Shown: positions 23,778-32,577 of the stretch, one piece after another | Layout: each line of letters starts with the position of its first letter | Position numbering within the stretch: the first letter of the stretch is position 1 | DNA from: Nevskia sp. | GTDB lineage: Bacteria > Pseudomonadota > Gammaproteobacteria > Nevskiales > Nevskiaceae | DNA length: 64,000 nucleotides | Direction of reading: 5' to 3' | Assembly (NCBI GenBank): GCA_023229645.1 | Contig: JALNYU010000007.1 | Span: 135,934-199,933, forward strand | Position numbers and translations under genes: made by a program | Notes under the pieces: generated by a model | Seen by the model: only the letters and a program-made list of their open reading frames with translations | What the model was told of the DNA's origin: nothing | The model's database searches: none

Positions 23778-24926
23778 ATGACAAGCACCGCAGCCCCCAA
23801 GCCGATTACACCTACAGCTTTTCCGGCGGAGTCTGGAAAAAACTTATTTGGCCGCACATCGGATTTCTTACTACTCGGTGGCGGGACACTTATTTTGTTT
23901 CCTATATTTTGGGCGCTACCCAAAGACCTACTTGACCGAGCGGCAGTGCTAACCTGGATGACACTGATTGCCCACGCGATCAACAATCCCCATTTTGCGC
24001 ACTCGTATCATCTATTCTACCGAGGCTTTTTTAGAAAATGTTTCTCTGAACAATATCCGTCGGCTTGGCGGACCCGCTATCTTTTCGCTGGGACCTTGGC
24101 CCCAGCAATGCTAGTTATCTTTTTCGTATATTGCATAACTACCGGCAACTCAAGCTTGCTCGGCTATGGCGTAAATTTGATGTTTTTCACCGTTGGCTGG
24201 CACTACACCAAGCAGGGCTACGGCATGGCCATGCTGGATGCGGTGCTGAAACGGCGTTTTTTTACCGAGCACGAAAAAAAACTGCTGCTACACCACGCCT
24301 ATGCGGTTTGGGCATTAAGTTGGCTGATTTCCAATACGTATGCGTGGAAGTCCGAATACTGGGGCATCCCTTATCAATCGTTTGGGATCCCGGCGCCAAT
24401 CCGTTACGCCGCCTGGGCGGCCGTATTTATCACCGGCGCCCGCATGCTGCATGGCTTCGCGCTGTTGCTGCGTGCAGGACGCCGCCTGCCGATCAATGGC
24501 CTCGTTGCTTACGCCGTAAGCGGCTACATCTGGCTGCTCTATCCCGACCCTATTCTTGCGCTAGTATTTCCGGCGCTGCATTCACTGCAATATATGGTCG
24601 TGGTCTGGCGTTACGAGCTGAACGTGCAAACCGAACGCGTCCATCTCGACGAAGGGGGCAACCCAGATGAAACGCCCACTGCCGCGCCATTTTCGCTGGG
24701 GCTGCGGATGGCCTTGTTTTACGGAATTGCGGTCGGGCTCGGCTATTTCGGTTTTTGGTATTTCCCGGAAACGCTGGGGCGCTGGTTGCCGGGTACGTTG
24801 CAGGCGTTCGGCGGCGGCGTATTCCTGTTCTGCGCCTGGATCTTTATCAACGTACACCACTACTTTATGGATAACGTTATCTGGCGCAAGGGCAACCCGG
24901 AAACCGGAAAATATCTGTTCCGATAG
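23778..24926 (+). CDS. Multipass membrane protein of unknown function
   Basis: 382 residues with roughly 8-9 hydrophobic segments. Several conserved-looking His/Trp/Tyr positions lie at membrane edges (HAINNPHFAHSYHLFYRG; GWHYTKQGYGMAMLDA; HSLQYMVVVWRYELN; NVHHYFMDNVIWRKG), suggesting an enzyme or metal/lipid-binding membrane protein rather than a transporter. I do not recognise the family. The first third of the gene is AT-rich like the preceding pilin-modification genes, while from about 24180 it takes on the GC-rich style of pilB, so it looks mosaic. Its place between pilA-linked genes and pilB suggests a surface or pilus role (inference). Confidence 0.6.
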   Translation: MTSTAAPKPITPTAFPAESGKNLFGRTSDFLLLGGGTLILFPIFWALPKDLLDRAAVLTWMTLIAHAINNPHFAHSYHLFYRGFFRKCFSEQYPSAWRTRYLFAGTLAPAMLVIFFVYCITTGNSSLLGYGVNLMFFTVGWHYTKQGYGMAMLDAVLKRRFFTEHEKKLLLHHAYAVWALSWLISNTYAWKSEYWGIPYQSFGIPAPIRYAAWAAVFITGARMLHGFALLLRAGRRLPINGLVAYAVSGYIWLLYPDPILALVFPALHSLQYMVVVWRYELNVQTERVHLDEGGNPDETPTAAPFSLGLRMALFYGIAVGLGYFGFWYFPETLGRWLPGTLQAFGGGVFLFCAWIFINVHHYFMDNVIWRKGNPETGKYLFR

Positions 24927-24964
24927 CCGCGTGCTGCGGCCGAGCCGGTTATTGTCAAAAGACC

Positions 24965-25004
24965 TGACGGCCTGACACCATGCGGGTTGGCGTTGACGGC
25001 CTGA
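24965..25004. repeat. Pair of 11-bp direct repeats before pilB
   Basis: TGACGGCCTGA occurs at 24965-24975 and again at 24994-25004, 29 bp apart, in the gap before pilB. It could be a regulator's binding site or trace of a small duplication; nothing else supports a function. Confidence 0.35.
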
Positions 25005-25118
25005 TGTAGCGCCGTTCATCGCGTCCTGGCACGCTGAGGTGCTTGGCCCGCTGGATTCAAATCTGAGGGCGGTGTACTTTCTGCCCAGTACGCCTTCTCA
25101 CCATAGGGATTTTATTTC

Positions 25119-26846
25119 GTGGCAACCAATCCGCAAGTCGCACCGGTTAATTCATTCATCGGCGGGTTGCCGCGCAGGTTGGTTACAGACGGCCTGCTGA
25201 GCGACGAGCAAGCACGCGAGCTTCAGCTCAAGGTGCAAAAAAACGGGGCTCATTTTGTTAGCCTAGCCGTCGAACAAAAATTGATTCCTGCGGTCAGGCT
25301 CGCCGAAGTCGCCAGCCAAGAATTCGGCACACCTTTGATCGATCTCGATGCAATCAACATCGATGTCGCGGTCCTCAAAACCGTAAGCGAGAAATTGCTG
25401 CGCAGCCACCATGTGCTGCCGCTACATGTGCGCGGCAAGAAAATGTACGTGGCGCTGTCAGACCCGACCCAGCTGCAAGCCTTGGACGAAGTCAAATTTG
25501 CCACCGGCTTTATCACCGAAGGCATCCTCGTTGAAGACGACAAACTAACGAAGGCGATTGAAGCGGCCGTTACTGCCGTTCAAGCCACGTCACTGCAGAG
25601 CGGGGACGAAGATCTTGAAAATCTCGAGATTGAAGGTGGGGAAACTGAGGAAGGCCCAGACACCGCGGCCGACGTTGACGACGCGCCAGTCATTCGCTAT
25701 GTGAACAAGGTACTGGTTGACGGCATTAATCGCGGCGCCTCGGACATCCACTTCGAGCCCTACGAGAAGAAATTCCGCATCCGCTATCGCATGGATGGGG
25801 AATTAAAGGAGATTGCGAACCCGCCGGTGCAGATGGCCGGGCGATTGGCGGCGCGCCTGAAAGTGATGTCGCGCATGGACTTGGCTGAGCGCCGAGTCCC
25901 ACAGGACGGTCGCATCAAGCTGAAACTATCGGCCAACAAGGCGATCGACTTTCGTGTCAGCACCTGCCCGACGCTATGGGGCGAGAAAATCGTCATGCGT
26001 ATTCTCGATCCCTCCAGCGCGATGTTGGGGATCGATGCACTGGGCTATGAACCGGTTCAGAAAGCGCATTACTTAAAGGCGCTGTCAAAGCCGCAGGGCA
26101 TGATTCTCGTCACCGGCCCAACTGGATCCGGTAAAACGGTTTCGCTATACACCGGCCTGAACATCTTGAACGATGAAGGCACCAATATCTCGACCGCTGA
26201 AGACCCCTGCGAAATCAATTTACCGGGGGTGAATCAGGTCAACGTCAACGTCAAACAGGGCCTTACGTTCGCGGTAGCGCTGAAAGCGTTCTTGCGCCAA
26301 GATCCGGACGTCATCATGGTCGGCGAAATTCGCGACCTGGAGACGGCAGAAATCGCGATAAAAGCCGCGCAAACCGGGCACTTGGTACTGTCAACGCTGC
26401 ATACCAACGATGCGCCGCAGACATTGACACGTCTGCTGAACATGGGTGTACCGGCGTACAACGTCGCCAGTTGCGTCACGCTGATCATCGCCCAGCGCCT
26501 AGCCCGCAAGCTTTGCAAAACCTGCAAAACACCTGACACGGTTCCGCGCGAAGAATTGCTCAAAGAGGGTTTTACCGAAGACCAGATTTCGGCGCCTGAC
26601 TTCATGATCTACCGCGCGAAGGGCTGCGATCAATGCAACGATGGCTATAAAGGCCGTACCGGAATTTATCAGGTCATGCCGGTGACCGACGCCATTGCGC
26701 GCGCGATTATGGAAGGCGGAAATGCAATTAATATCGCCGACCAGGCGCAAAAAGAAGGTGTTGCGGATTTACGGCAATCAGCGCTGAAAAAAGTGCTCGA
26801 TGGTGCAATCGACCTCACCGAAGCCAACCGCGTAACCGTAGACTAA
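25119..26846 (+). CDS. pilB: Type IV pilus extension ATPase PilB
   Basis: A 575-residue hexameric motor ATPase at the pilus base on the cytoplasmic face. Residues ~40-150 are the MshEN (T2SSE_N) domain. The C-terminal motor contains Walker A GPTGSGKT (~331-338), the Asp box, Walker B (VIMVGEIRDLETAEIA) and the tetracysteine zinc site CKTCK...CDQCNDGYKGRTG. The start is a GTG at 25119 behind an AGGGA-like ribosome site. It leads the pilB-pilC-pilD-coaE series, the order found in Pseudomonas and Xanthomonas. Confidence 0.96.
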   Translation: MATNPQVAPVNSFIGGLPRRLVTDGLLSDEQARELQLKVQKNGAHFVSLAVEQKLIPAVRLAEVASQEFGTPLIDLDAINIDVAVLKTVSEKLLRSHHVLPLHVRGKKMYVALSDPTQLQALDEVKFATGFITEGILVEDDKLTKAIEAAVTAVQATSLQSGDEDLENLEIEGGETEEGPDTAADVDDAPVIRYVNKVLVDGINRGASDIHFEPYEKKFRIRYRMDGELKEIANPPVQMAGRLAARLKVMSRMDLAERRVPQDGRIKLKLSANKAIDFRVSTCPTLWGEKIVMRILDPSSAMLGIDALGYEPVQKAHYLKALSKPQGMILVTGPTGSGKTVSLYTGLNILNDEGTNISTAEDPCEINLPGVNQVNVNVKQGLTFAVALKAFLRQDPDVIMVGEIRDLETAEIAIKAAQTGHLVLSTLHTNDAPQTLTRLLNMGVPAYNVASCVTLIIAQRLARKLCKTCKTPDTVPREELLKEGFTEDQISAPDFMIYRAKGCDQCNDGYKGRTGIYQVMPVTDAIARAIMEGGNAINIADQAQKEGVADLRQSALKKVLDGAIDLTEANRVTVD

Positions 26847-26916
26847 GGTATGCTTTTCTTGAGTTTCGGCGGCTTCCCAAAGCAACACATGCAATCAGGC
26901 GGTCGAGGTTAAGAAT

Positions 26917-28134
26917 ATGGCGATGGTAGCGGAAAAAGAGTACACGTTTACCTGGGAAGGCGTTGACCGCAAGGGCTCTCGCATAAAAGGCGTCAGTGAT
27001 GGCCCCAGCGAAGGCTTTATTAAGCTGCAGTTGCGTAAACAGGGGATCAATCCGACCCGAATTCGTAAAAAATCCACTTTGTTCGGCAAGCGAAAAAAGC
27101 CGATCACGGGTCAGGATGTTTCGATATTCAGTCGTCAGTTGGCGACGATGATGTCTGCGGGCGTGCCACTGGTTCAGGCTCTCGAAATTGTCGGCCGCGG
27201 CCATGCGAATCCGAGCATGGGCGAGATGGTGCTTGGCATCAAAGCCAATATCGAAAACGGCTCGACCCTGGCTGAGAGTCTCGCGAAGTATCCCCGTTAT
27301 TTTGATGACCTGTTTGTAAACTTGGTCGATGCCGGTGAACGCTCTGGCGCGCTCGATACACTGCTAGATAAGATTGCAACTTATAAAGAAAAAACTGAAT
27401 CCATCAAGAAAAAGGTTAAAAAAGCGCTGACTTACCCGACGGCGGTACTCGTTGTCGCGTTTATTGTTACCGGTATTCTCTTGTATTTTGTTGTACCTCA
27501 ATTCAAGAGTTTATTCGAGGGCTTCGGAGCGGACTTGCCAGCTTTTACCAAATTCGTGGTTGCGCTATCGGAATTTATACAGGCTGACTGGTGGATCATT
27601 TTGTTTGTTTTGGTTGGAACTTTCTTCGGCCTACGCGAAGCACATATTCGCTCTGAAAAAGTCCGCCGCTTCACTGATCGCCTATTGCTGCGCCTGCCAA
27701 TCGTCGGAGATATCCTTTACAAGTCTGCCGTGGCCCGCTTCGCCCGCACGCTGTCGACGATGTTTGCCGCTGGCGTGCCGTTAGTGGAAGCAATGGATTC
27801 GGTTGCGAAAGCGGCCGGCAATATCATTTTTACTGAAACGATATTTGCGATGCGCGATCAAGTTTCGACCGGGCAGCAGTTGCAGCTGACGATGCAGCAG
27901 GCAGGGTTGTTCCCAGCGATGGCGGTGCAAATGGTCGCGATTGGCGAGGAATCAGGCTCGCTTGACCATATGTGCGGAAAGCTGGCCGATTTTTATGAAG
28001 AGGAGGTTGACGCGGCAGTCGATAATCTCACCGCCCTGCTTGAACCGATGATCATGGTGGTGTTAGGCACGCTCGTCGGCGGTTTGGTCGTCGCGATGTA
28101 CCTACCGATCTTCAAACTCGGCCAAGCCATCTAA
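26917..28134 (+). CDS. pilC: Type IV pilus platform protein PilC
   Basis: A 405-residue inner-membrane protein with two repeated T2SSF domains (~70-195 and ~270-395), each opening with the family pattern (FSRQLATMMSAGVPLVQALE; FARTLSTMFAAGVPLVEAMD). It has three transmembrane helices, the last near the C-terminus (MIMVVLGTLVGGLVVAMYLP). It couples PilB rotation to pilin insertion. A GAGGTTAAGA purine run precedes the ATG. 70 bp separate it from pilB. Confidence 0.96.
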   Translation: MAMVAEKEYTFTWEGVDRKGSRIKGVSDGPSEGFIKLQLRKQGINPTRIRKKSTLFGKRKKPITGQDVSIFSRQLATMMSAGVPLVQALEIVGRGHANPSMGEMVLGIKANIENGSTLAESLAKYPRYFDDLFVNLVDAGERSGALDTLLDKIATYKEKTESIKKKVKKALTYPTAVLVVAFIVTGILLYFVVPQFKSLFEGFGADLPAFTKFVVALSEFIQADWWIILFVLVGTFFGLREAHIRSEKVRRFTDRLLLRLPIVGDILYKSAVARFARTLSTMFAAGVPLVEAMDSVAKAAGNIIFTETIFAMRDQVSTGQQLQLTMQQAGLFPAMAVQMVAIGEESGSLDHMCGKLADFYEEEVDAAVDNLTALLEPMIMVVLGTLVGGLVVAMYLPIFKLGQAI

Positions 28135-28143
28135 GCCTTACTC

Positions 28144-29010
28144 ATGCGAGAACTCATCGCGGCGTTTGCCGCCGATCCTTTGTTGCTCGGCGTTGCGGTG
28201 ACGTTGCTAGGCTTGCTCGTCGGCAGCTTTTTGAATGTCGTGATCCTGCGCCTGCCGGGCATGTTGGAGGCGGATTGGAAGCGGGAATGCCGCTTGTTGC
28301 TGGATATTGAACCGCCCGCAGGCGTAGCGGCGGTGCCTTCGCTGACCGCGCCACCGTCGCGCTGCCCGTCTTGCGGCGCGGGCATCAAGCCTTGGCAGAA
28401 CATCCCAGTGCTGAGTTGGATTTTGCTACGCGGCCGATGCGGTAATTGCAAAACTGCGATTTCGATTCAATACCCGCTGGTCGAACTAGTAAGCGGTATC
28501 TTGTCCGCCGTCTGCGTTTGGCGCTTTGGTTGGTCGCAGCAACTCGTCGCTGCGCTGGTGCTGAGTTGGACGCTGATCGCGCTCACTGCAATCGATCTAC
28601 GCGAACAACTTTTGCCCGACAACATCACGATGCCGCTGTTATGGCTCGGGTTGGCGCTAAGCACTGTTTCGGTTTTTGTCGGCACCAGCGCGAGTATTTG
28701 GGGTGCGATTGCGGGCTACTTGAGCCTTTGGATCATCTATCACCTATTCAAGCTGGTTACCGGCAAAGAGGGCATGGGCTACGGCGACTTCAAGCTAATG
28801 GCGGTGCTGGGCGCGTGGTTCGGTGGACTGGCGCTGCCGATGGTATTACTGCTGTCGTCGGTTGTCGGCGCCGCGGTCGGCGTCGCGCTGATTCTATTCC
28901 GCGGCCACGACCGGAATATCCCAATCCCGTTTGGGCCTTATCTTGCGGGTGCTGGCTGGCTGACGTTGATTTGGGGCGAGCAGCTCAGCAATCTTGTTAT
29001 TCGGCACTGA
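28144..29010 (+). CDS. pilD: Prepilin peptidase / N-methyltransferase PilD
   Basis: A 288-residue aspartic membrane protease that removes the PilA leader and N-methylates the new Phe1. The N-terminal zinc loop has two CxxC pairs (CPSCGAGIKPW...CGNCK, ~73-104). The catalytic aspartates are in TAIDLREQLLPD and GMGYGDFKLMA (GxGD). It begins 9 nt after pilC. Size and topology (about eight helices) are normal. Confidence 0.96.
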   Translation: MRELIAAFAADPLLLGVAVTLLGLLVGSFLNVVILRLPGMLEADWKRECRLLLDIEPPAGVAAVPSLTAPPSRCPSCGAGIKPWQNIPVLSWILLRGRCGNCKTAISIQYPLVELVSGILSAVCVWRFGWSQQLVAALVLSWTLIALTAIDLREQLLPDNITMPLLWLGLALSTVSVFVGTSASIWGAIAGYLSLWIIYHLFKLVTGKEGMGYGDFKLMAVLGAWFGGLALPMVLLLSSVVGAAVGVALILFRGHDRNIPIPFGPYLAGAGWLTLIWGEQLSNLVIRH

Positions 29011-29018
29011 CACGCGGC

Positions 29019-29630
29019 ATGTCATACACCATCGGCCTGACCGGCGGGGTCGCCAGCGGTAAAAGCTACGCGGCGCAGTTGTTCGCTGAGCTCGGCGTTC
29101 CGGTACTGGAAGCTGATGTTGTTGCCCGCATCGTCGTCGAACCCGGTACGCCTGGCTTGGCCGCCATTGTCGCGCGCTACGGCGGTACGGTTTTGCAATC
29201 CGACGGCGCTCTGAACCGCCGCGCTCTGCGCGAGATCATCTTTAACGATACCGCCGCACGGCGCGACTTAGAGCAAATCACGCACCCGTTGATTCGCCAA
29301 TACGTGAATCAATGGCGTGCCACGCAAAGCACGCCGTACTGCGTCTACGCTGCGGCGATTCTGATCGAAGCCGGATTCGATCAAACCGTCGAGCGGGTTC
29401 TGGTCATCGACACCCCCGAAGCGGTACAGTTGCGCAGAGTACAGGCGCGTGACGGCATCGACGCCGCGCTGGCGCGGCAGATGATCGCCGCGCAGGCGAC
29501 ACGCGAACGGCGGTTATCGCGTGCCGACGATGTCATCGATAACAAGGACGAAGCCCAAGACCTGCGGACGCAGCTTTTGCGTCTACATAAGTACTATTAC
29601 AGGCTCGGGCGACCAGCATTCGGCGGGTAG
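29019..29630 (+). CDS. coaE: Dephospho-CoA kinase
   Basis: A 203-residue kinase for the last step of coenzyme A synthesis. The P-loop GLTGGVASGKS at residues 5-15 and the DV(V/I)AR segment (EADVVARIV) are family hallmarks; the lid helix (RQMIAAQATRERRLSRADDV) is present. It starts 8 nt after pilD. The frame is open far upstream, inside pilD, but MSYTIGLTGG is the correct N-terminus. Confidence 0.96.
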   Translation: MSYTIGLTGGVASGKSYAAQLFAELGVPVLEADVVARIVVEPGTPGLAAIVARYGGTVLQSDGALNRRALREIIFNDTAARRDLEQITHPLIRQYVNQWRATQSTPYCVYAAAILIEAGFDQTVERVLVIDTPEAVQLRRVQARDGIDAALARQMIAAQATRERRLSRADDVIDNKDEAQDLRTQLLRLHKYYYRLGRPAFGG

Positions 29631-29702
29631 GCGCGACGTTTGCATTTGCTGCAAATTGTGCTGGGCGTCACAATTGAAGAATGATTCGTTTACTAGGGTC
29701 CG

Positions 29703-30482
29703 ATGGATCAATCTGCAGACGCTATTTGGTTCGAGCAGCCGCTCAATGAGCGGGTACGGAGTCTGCTGCGCCTAGAATTCCTGTTCGACGAATATCGCCA
29801 TCACACCGCTGATCTCAGCGCTTGGGGCGTCCGCGGTAGCTTGCGCACGCTGCTGGATATTCTGTCAGTCATCGGCCGCACCGATCTGCGTACCGAACTC
29901 ATCCGCGACCTTTCCGAGCAACGTAACCTGCTCGGGCGTCTGCGGGCGGGCACCGGTATCGACCCGATCAAGCTCGATACGACGCTCGCTGAAATCAATG
30001 CCGCGCTGGCGGCGCTGTACGCCTGCGTTACCCATCCCTCAGCAATCCTGCGCGATAACGAGTTCCTGTTTTCGATCCTCAATCGCAGCTCGATCCCAGG
30101 TGGCACCTGTGTTTTCGATCTGCCCGCGTATCACCGCTGGTTAGCCCGACCGCATGCGGATAATTATGCAGACCTCAAACGCTGGTTTGAGCCGCTAGCC
30201 GCTTACCGCTTGGCAATTGCGCTTTATCTGCGCCTGCTGCGCGACAGCCGGGTCAGCGTGCCGCACATCGCGTTCGGCGGCGTTTGTCTTTATGTGCCGC
30301 AGGGCATTTACTCGCTGCTCCGGGTGCAAATTTCGCCAGAAGCGGATGTATACCCCGAAATTAGCGCCGGCAAGCATCGTTTTTCATTTCGCTTCATGCA
30401 ACTCGGCGAAGTCGGCGTGCGCAGCGGTCAATCCTCAGACGATGTTCCCTTTCGCCTCCAATGCTGCGTACTGGGGAGCTGA
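29703..30482 (+). CDS. zapD: Cell-division protein ZapD
   Basis: A 259-residue DUF1342 protein that bundles FtsZ filaments at the Z-ring. WFEQPLNERVRSLLRLEFLF and RGSLRTLLDILSVIGRTDLR are signature segments of the helical domain; the second half is the beta-rich domain. It lies in the conserved coaE-zapD-yacG string and its stop overlaps the yacG start (TGATG). Confidence 0.95.
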   Translation: MDQSADAIWFEQPLNERVRSLLRLEFLFDEYRHHTADLSAWGVRGSLRTLLDILSVIGRTDLRTELIRDLSEQRNLLGRLRAGTGIDPIKLDTTLAEINAALAALYACVTHPSAILRDNEFLFSILNRSSIPGGTCVFDLPAYHRWLARPHADNYADLKRWFEPLAAYRLAIALYLRLLRDSRVSVPHIAFGGVCLYVPQGIYSLLRVQISPEADVYPEISAGKHRFSFRFMQLGEVGVRSGQSSDDVPFRLQCCVLGS

Positions 30483-30667
30483 TGCGAACCGCCGTCTGCC
30501 CGCAATGCGGGGCGCCGTCCAAGCTTGATGCGGGCAATCCGTCGCGCCCATTCTGCAGCGAGCGCTGCAAGCTGCTGGACCTCGGCGCCTGGTTCGACGG
30601 CCGGCACGCAATTCCCGCTGCGCCGACGGATGAAGACGGCAACCCCGATACGGAATTAAACGAATAA
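30482..30667 (+). CDS. yacG: DNA gyrase inhibitor YacG
   Basis: A 61-residue zinc protein that binds GyrB. The zinc knuckle is CPQCG and CSERCK (Cys-x2-Cys...Cys-x3-Cys), followed by the typical LLDLGAWFDG and an acidic tail. The ATG at 30482 shares a base with the zapD stop (TGATG), which decides the start over a longer frame from 30461. Confidence 0.95.
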   Translation: MRTAVCPQCGAPSKLDAGNPSRPFCSERCKLLDLGAWFDGRHAIPAAPTDEDGNPDTELNE

Positions 30668-30703
30668 GCCGGCCGTCGCGGCGACGAAAAGGGTGCCCGG
30701 CGA

Positions 30704-31639
30704 TCACCAATAAGCTGAAATCCCGGCGATTCCGCGCGCACCTTGCGCTTGCGCGACTTCGAGGTCTGCTGGCCCCAGACCACCCAAGGCGTACAGCGGC
30801 AACGCCTGCGTTTGGCGGATCACGGTGAATCCCGGCCAGCCGATCCCGGCCGCTTCGGGATGGGTCGGCGTCGGCTTAATCGGGCCGAGCACCGCGCAAT
30901 CCAGACCTAAGCGTTGTGCGGCAGCATATTCCGCCGCTATGTGCACCGAAGCGGCCACTAGATAATCAGGGGGCAAGGGTCGCGCCGTTAGCTGCATCAA
31001 GTGCGCACTCGTTGCATGCCAACCGGCGGCGCCCAATTCCTGACACAGCGTCGGCGCCCGATCCAGCATTAGCCGTAAGTCGGCGGCCCGGCAATCCGGC
31101 AATATCTCGCGCGCCAGCGCTGCGTATTGCCCGTCAGCGAGGTTCGGCCGTCGCAGCCGCAGCAATGCGCCCTTGGGCAAGGCTGCCAAGCGCGCGCGCA
31201 AAAACCTAGCATCCCCGTGCGGCGGGGTAAACACATAATGCGGCGGAAGCCCCAGCGCGCGCAGGATCGGCGCCACCGTTGGCAGCACATCCAGATCGCG
31301 AATCTCAGTAGGCAGCCGCCACAGTAATCGCTGCCCCTCTTGCGAGGCCGCTATCCCGCTCCATGCGGTAACCGACCAGCAATCTAAGACGACGTCGCGA
31401 TCGCTGTACGCGTGTTGGAATCTCAGCAGTGGCGCCGCCTGCTCGACGACGACACCCAGCTCCTCGTGCAGCTCCCGCCGCAGCGCGTCAGGCGCTGTTT
31501 CGCCGGGTTCGATTTTCCCGCCAGGAAACTCCCATTTCCCGGCCGCGTACTTACCCGCTGGCCGTTCGGCGAGCAACACTTGCCCCTGGGCATTGATCAA
31601 CACGCCGCAGGCAACCAAAATCAACGGTCGGGACGTCAT
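30704..31639 (-). CDS. Nudix (MutT-like) / ThiE-like fusion protein
   Basis: About 311 residues. Residues ~1-130 are a MutT-type Nudix hydrolase with a full Nudix box (GGKIEPGETAPDALRRELHE followed by ELGV), as in enzymes that clean 8-oxo-dGTP from the nucleotide pool. Residues ~135-311 resemble thiamine-phosphate synthase/TenI (RLRRPNLADGQY; YLVAASVHIAAE; ALGGLGPADLEVAQAQGARG). This two-domain architecture recurs in gammaproteobacteria, often near argJ-secA; the role of the ThiE-like half is not established. The start MTSRPLILVACGV at 31639 fits the family better than 31663. Confidence 0.88.
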   Translation of the reverse strand: MTSRPLILVACGVLINAQGQVLLAERPAGKYAAGKWEFPGGKIEPGETAPDALRRELHEELGVVVEQAAPLLRFQHAYSDRDVVLDCWSVTAWSGIAASQEGQRLLWRLPTEIRDLDVLPTVAPILRALGLPPHYVFTPPHGDARFLRARLAALPKGALLRLRRPNLADGQYAALAREILPDCRAADLRLMLDRAPTLCQELGAAGWHATSAHLMQLTARPLPPDYLVAASVHIAAEYAAAQRLGLDCAVLGPIKPTPTHPEAAGIGWPGFTVIRQTQALPLYALGGLGPADLEVAQAQGARGIAGISAYW

Positions 31640-31764
31640 TGTGCGTGGGCACTCGACACGCACCGCGCTGCACGCTGACAGCAGTAGCCCCAGCGCTGCA
31701 TCGCACCTGCCCCACCCGCCGTGACAACCGCGTACTGTGCAGCTTTCATTTCCAGGAATCCCAC

Positions 31765-32481
31765 ATGGCTATAGTTTCGCAATATATCGATTACGCTGAC
31801 GATGGCACCGCGCTGCAAGGCCGCGTGTTTTATGACGACGCCGTGGCCCTGCCGCGCGCGGCGGTCCTTGTCGGCCACCAATGGGGCGGTCGGGATGAAT
31901 TCGCCGACGGCCAAGCAGAAGCCCTGGCACAGCTGGGCTACGTGGGCTTTGCGCTCGACATGTACGGCACTGGCGTGCGCGGCCATAGCATCCCAGAAAA
32001 CAGCGCATTAATGGCGCCGTTCATGGAAGACCGCGCGCGCGTCGCACGGCGTACGCAAGCCGCATTGGCAACAGTTAAAGCGCTGCCGCAGGTTGACCCT
32101 AACCGTGTTGCGGGAATCGGCTTTTGTTTCGGCGGCTTGTGCCTGCTGGATCTCGCGCGCAGCGGCGCCGATCTGCGCGGCGTGGTCAGCTTTCATGGCT
32201 TACTGAAGCCCAGCGGCCTGCCCGCCGCGCCGATCTCCGCGAAGATCTTGGTACTGCACGGCGCCGACGATCCGCTGGCGCCGATCGACGAATTTATCGC
32301 GCTGCGCGAAGAATTCACCGCCGCGGGCGCCGACTGGCAAGCGCATATCTACGGCAATGCCAAGCACGCATTCGCGGTGCCGGGCGCAAACGTGCCGGAA
32401 ATCGGCGTATTGCACAATGCCAACGCTGAACGGCGTTCGAAAGCGAGCATGCGGGCGTTTCTTGAGGAGGTATTGGCCTAA
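31765..32481 (+). CDS. Dienelactone hydrolase family protein
   Basis: A 238-residue alpha/beta hydrolase. The nucleophile elbow GFCFGG has Cys, as in true dienelactone hydrolases; Asp in HGADDPL and His in NAKHAF complete the triad. LVGHQWGGRDEFADGQAEAL is the family N-terminal pattern. The substrate is not predictable, since most members outside chloroaromatic clusters are uncharacterised esterases. I start at 31765 behind AGGAA; the frame from 31639 adds non-family sequence. Confidence 0.88.
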   Translation: MAIVSQYIDYADDGTALQGRVFYDDAVALPRAAVLVGHQWGGRDEFADGQAEALAQLGYVGFALDMYGTGVRGHSIPENSALMAPFMEDRARVARRTQAALATVKALPQVDPNRVAGIGFCFGGLCLLDLARSGADLRGVVSFHGLLKPSGLPAAPISAKILVLHGADDPLAPIDEFIALREEFTAAGADWQAHIYGNAKHAFAVPGANVPEIGVLHNANAERRSKASMRAFLEEVLA

Positions 32482-32577
32482 GCGCGCGGCAACGACTCGG
32501 CGCGCTGGCAGCGGCGCGCCGCGTTTACGGCACTGGCAACATCGGCCCAGTGCGGGTAATCGTCAGACGCAGGCTTA

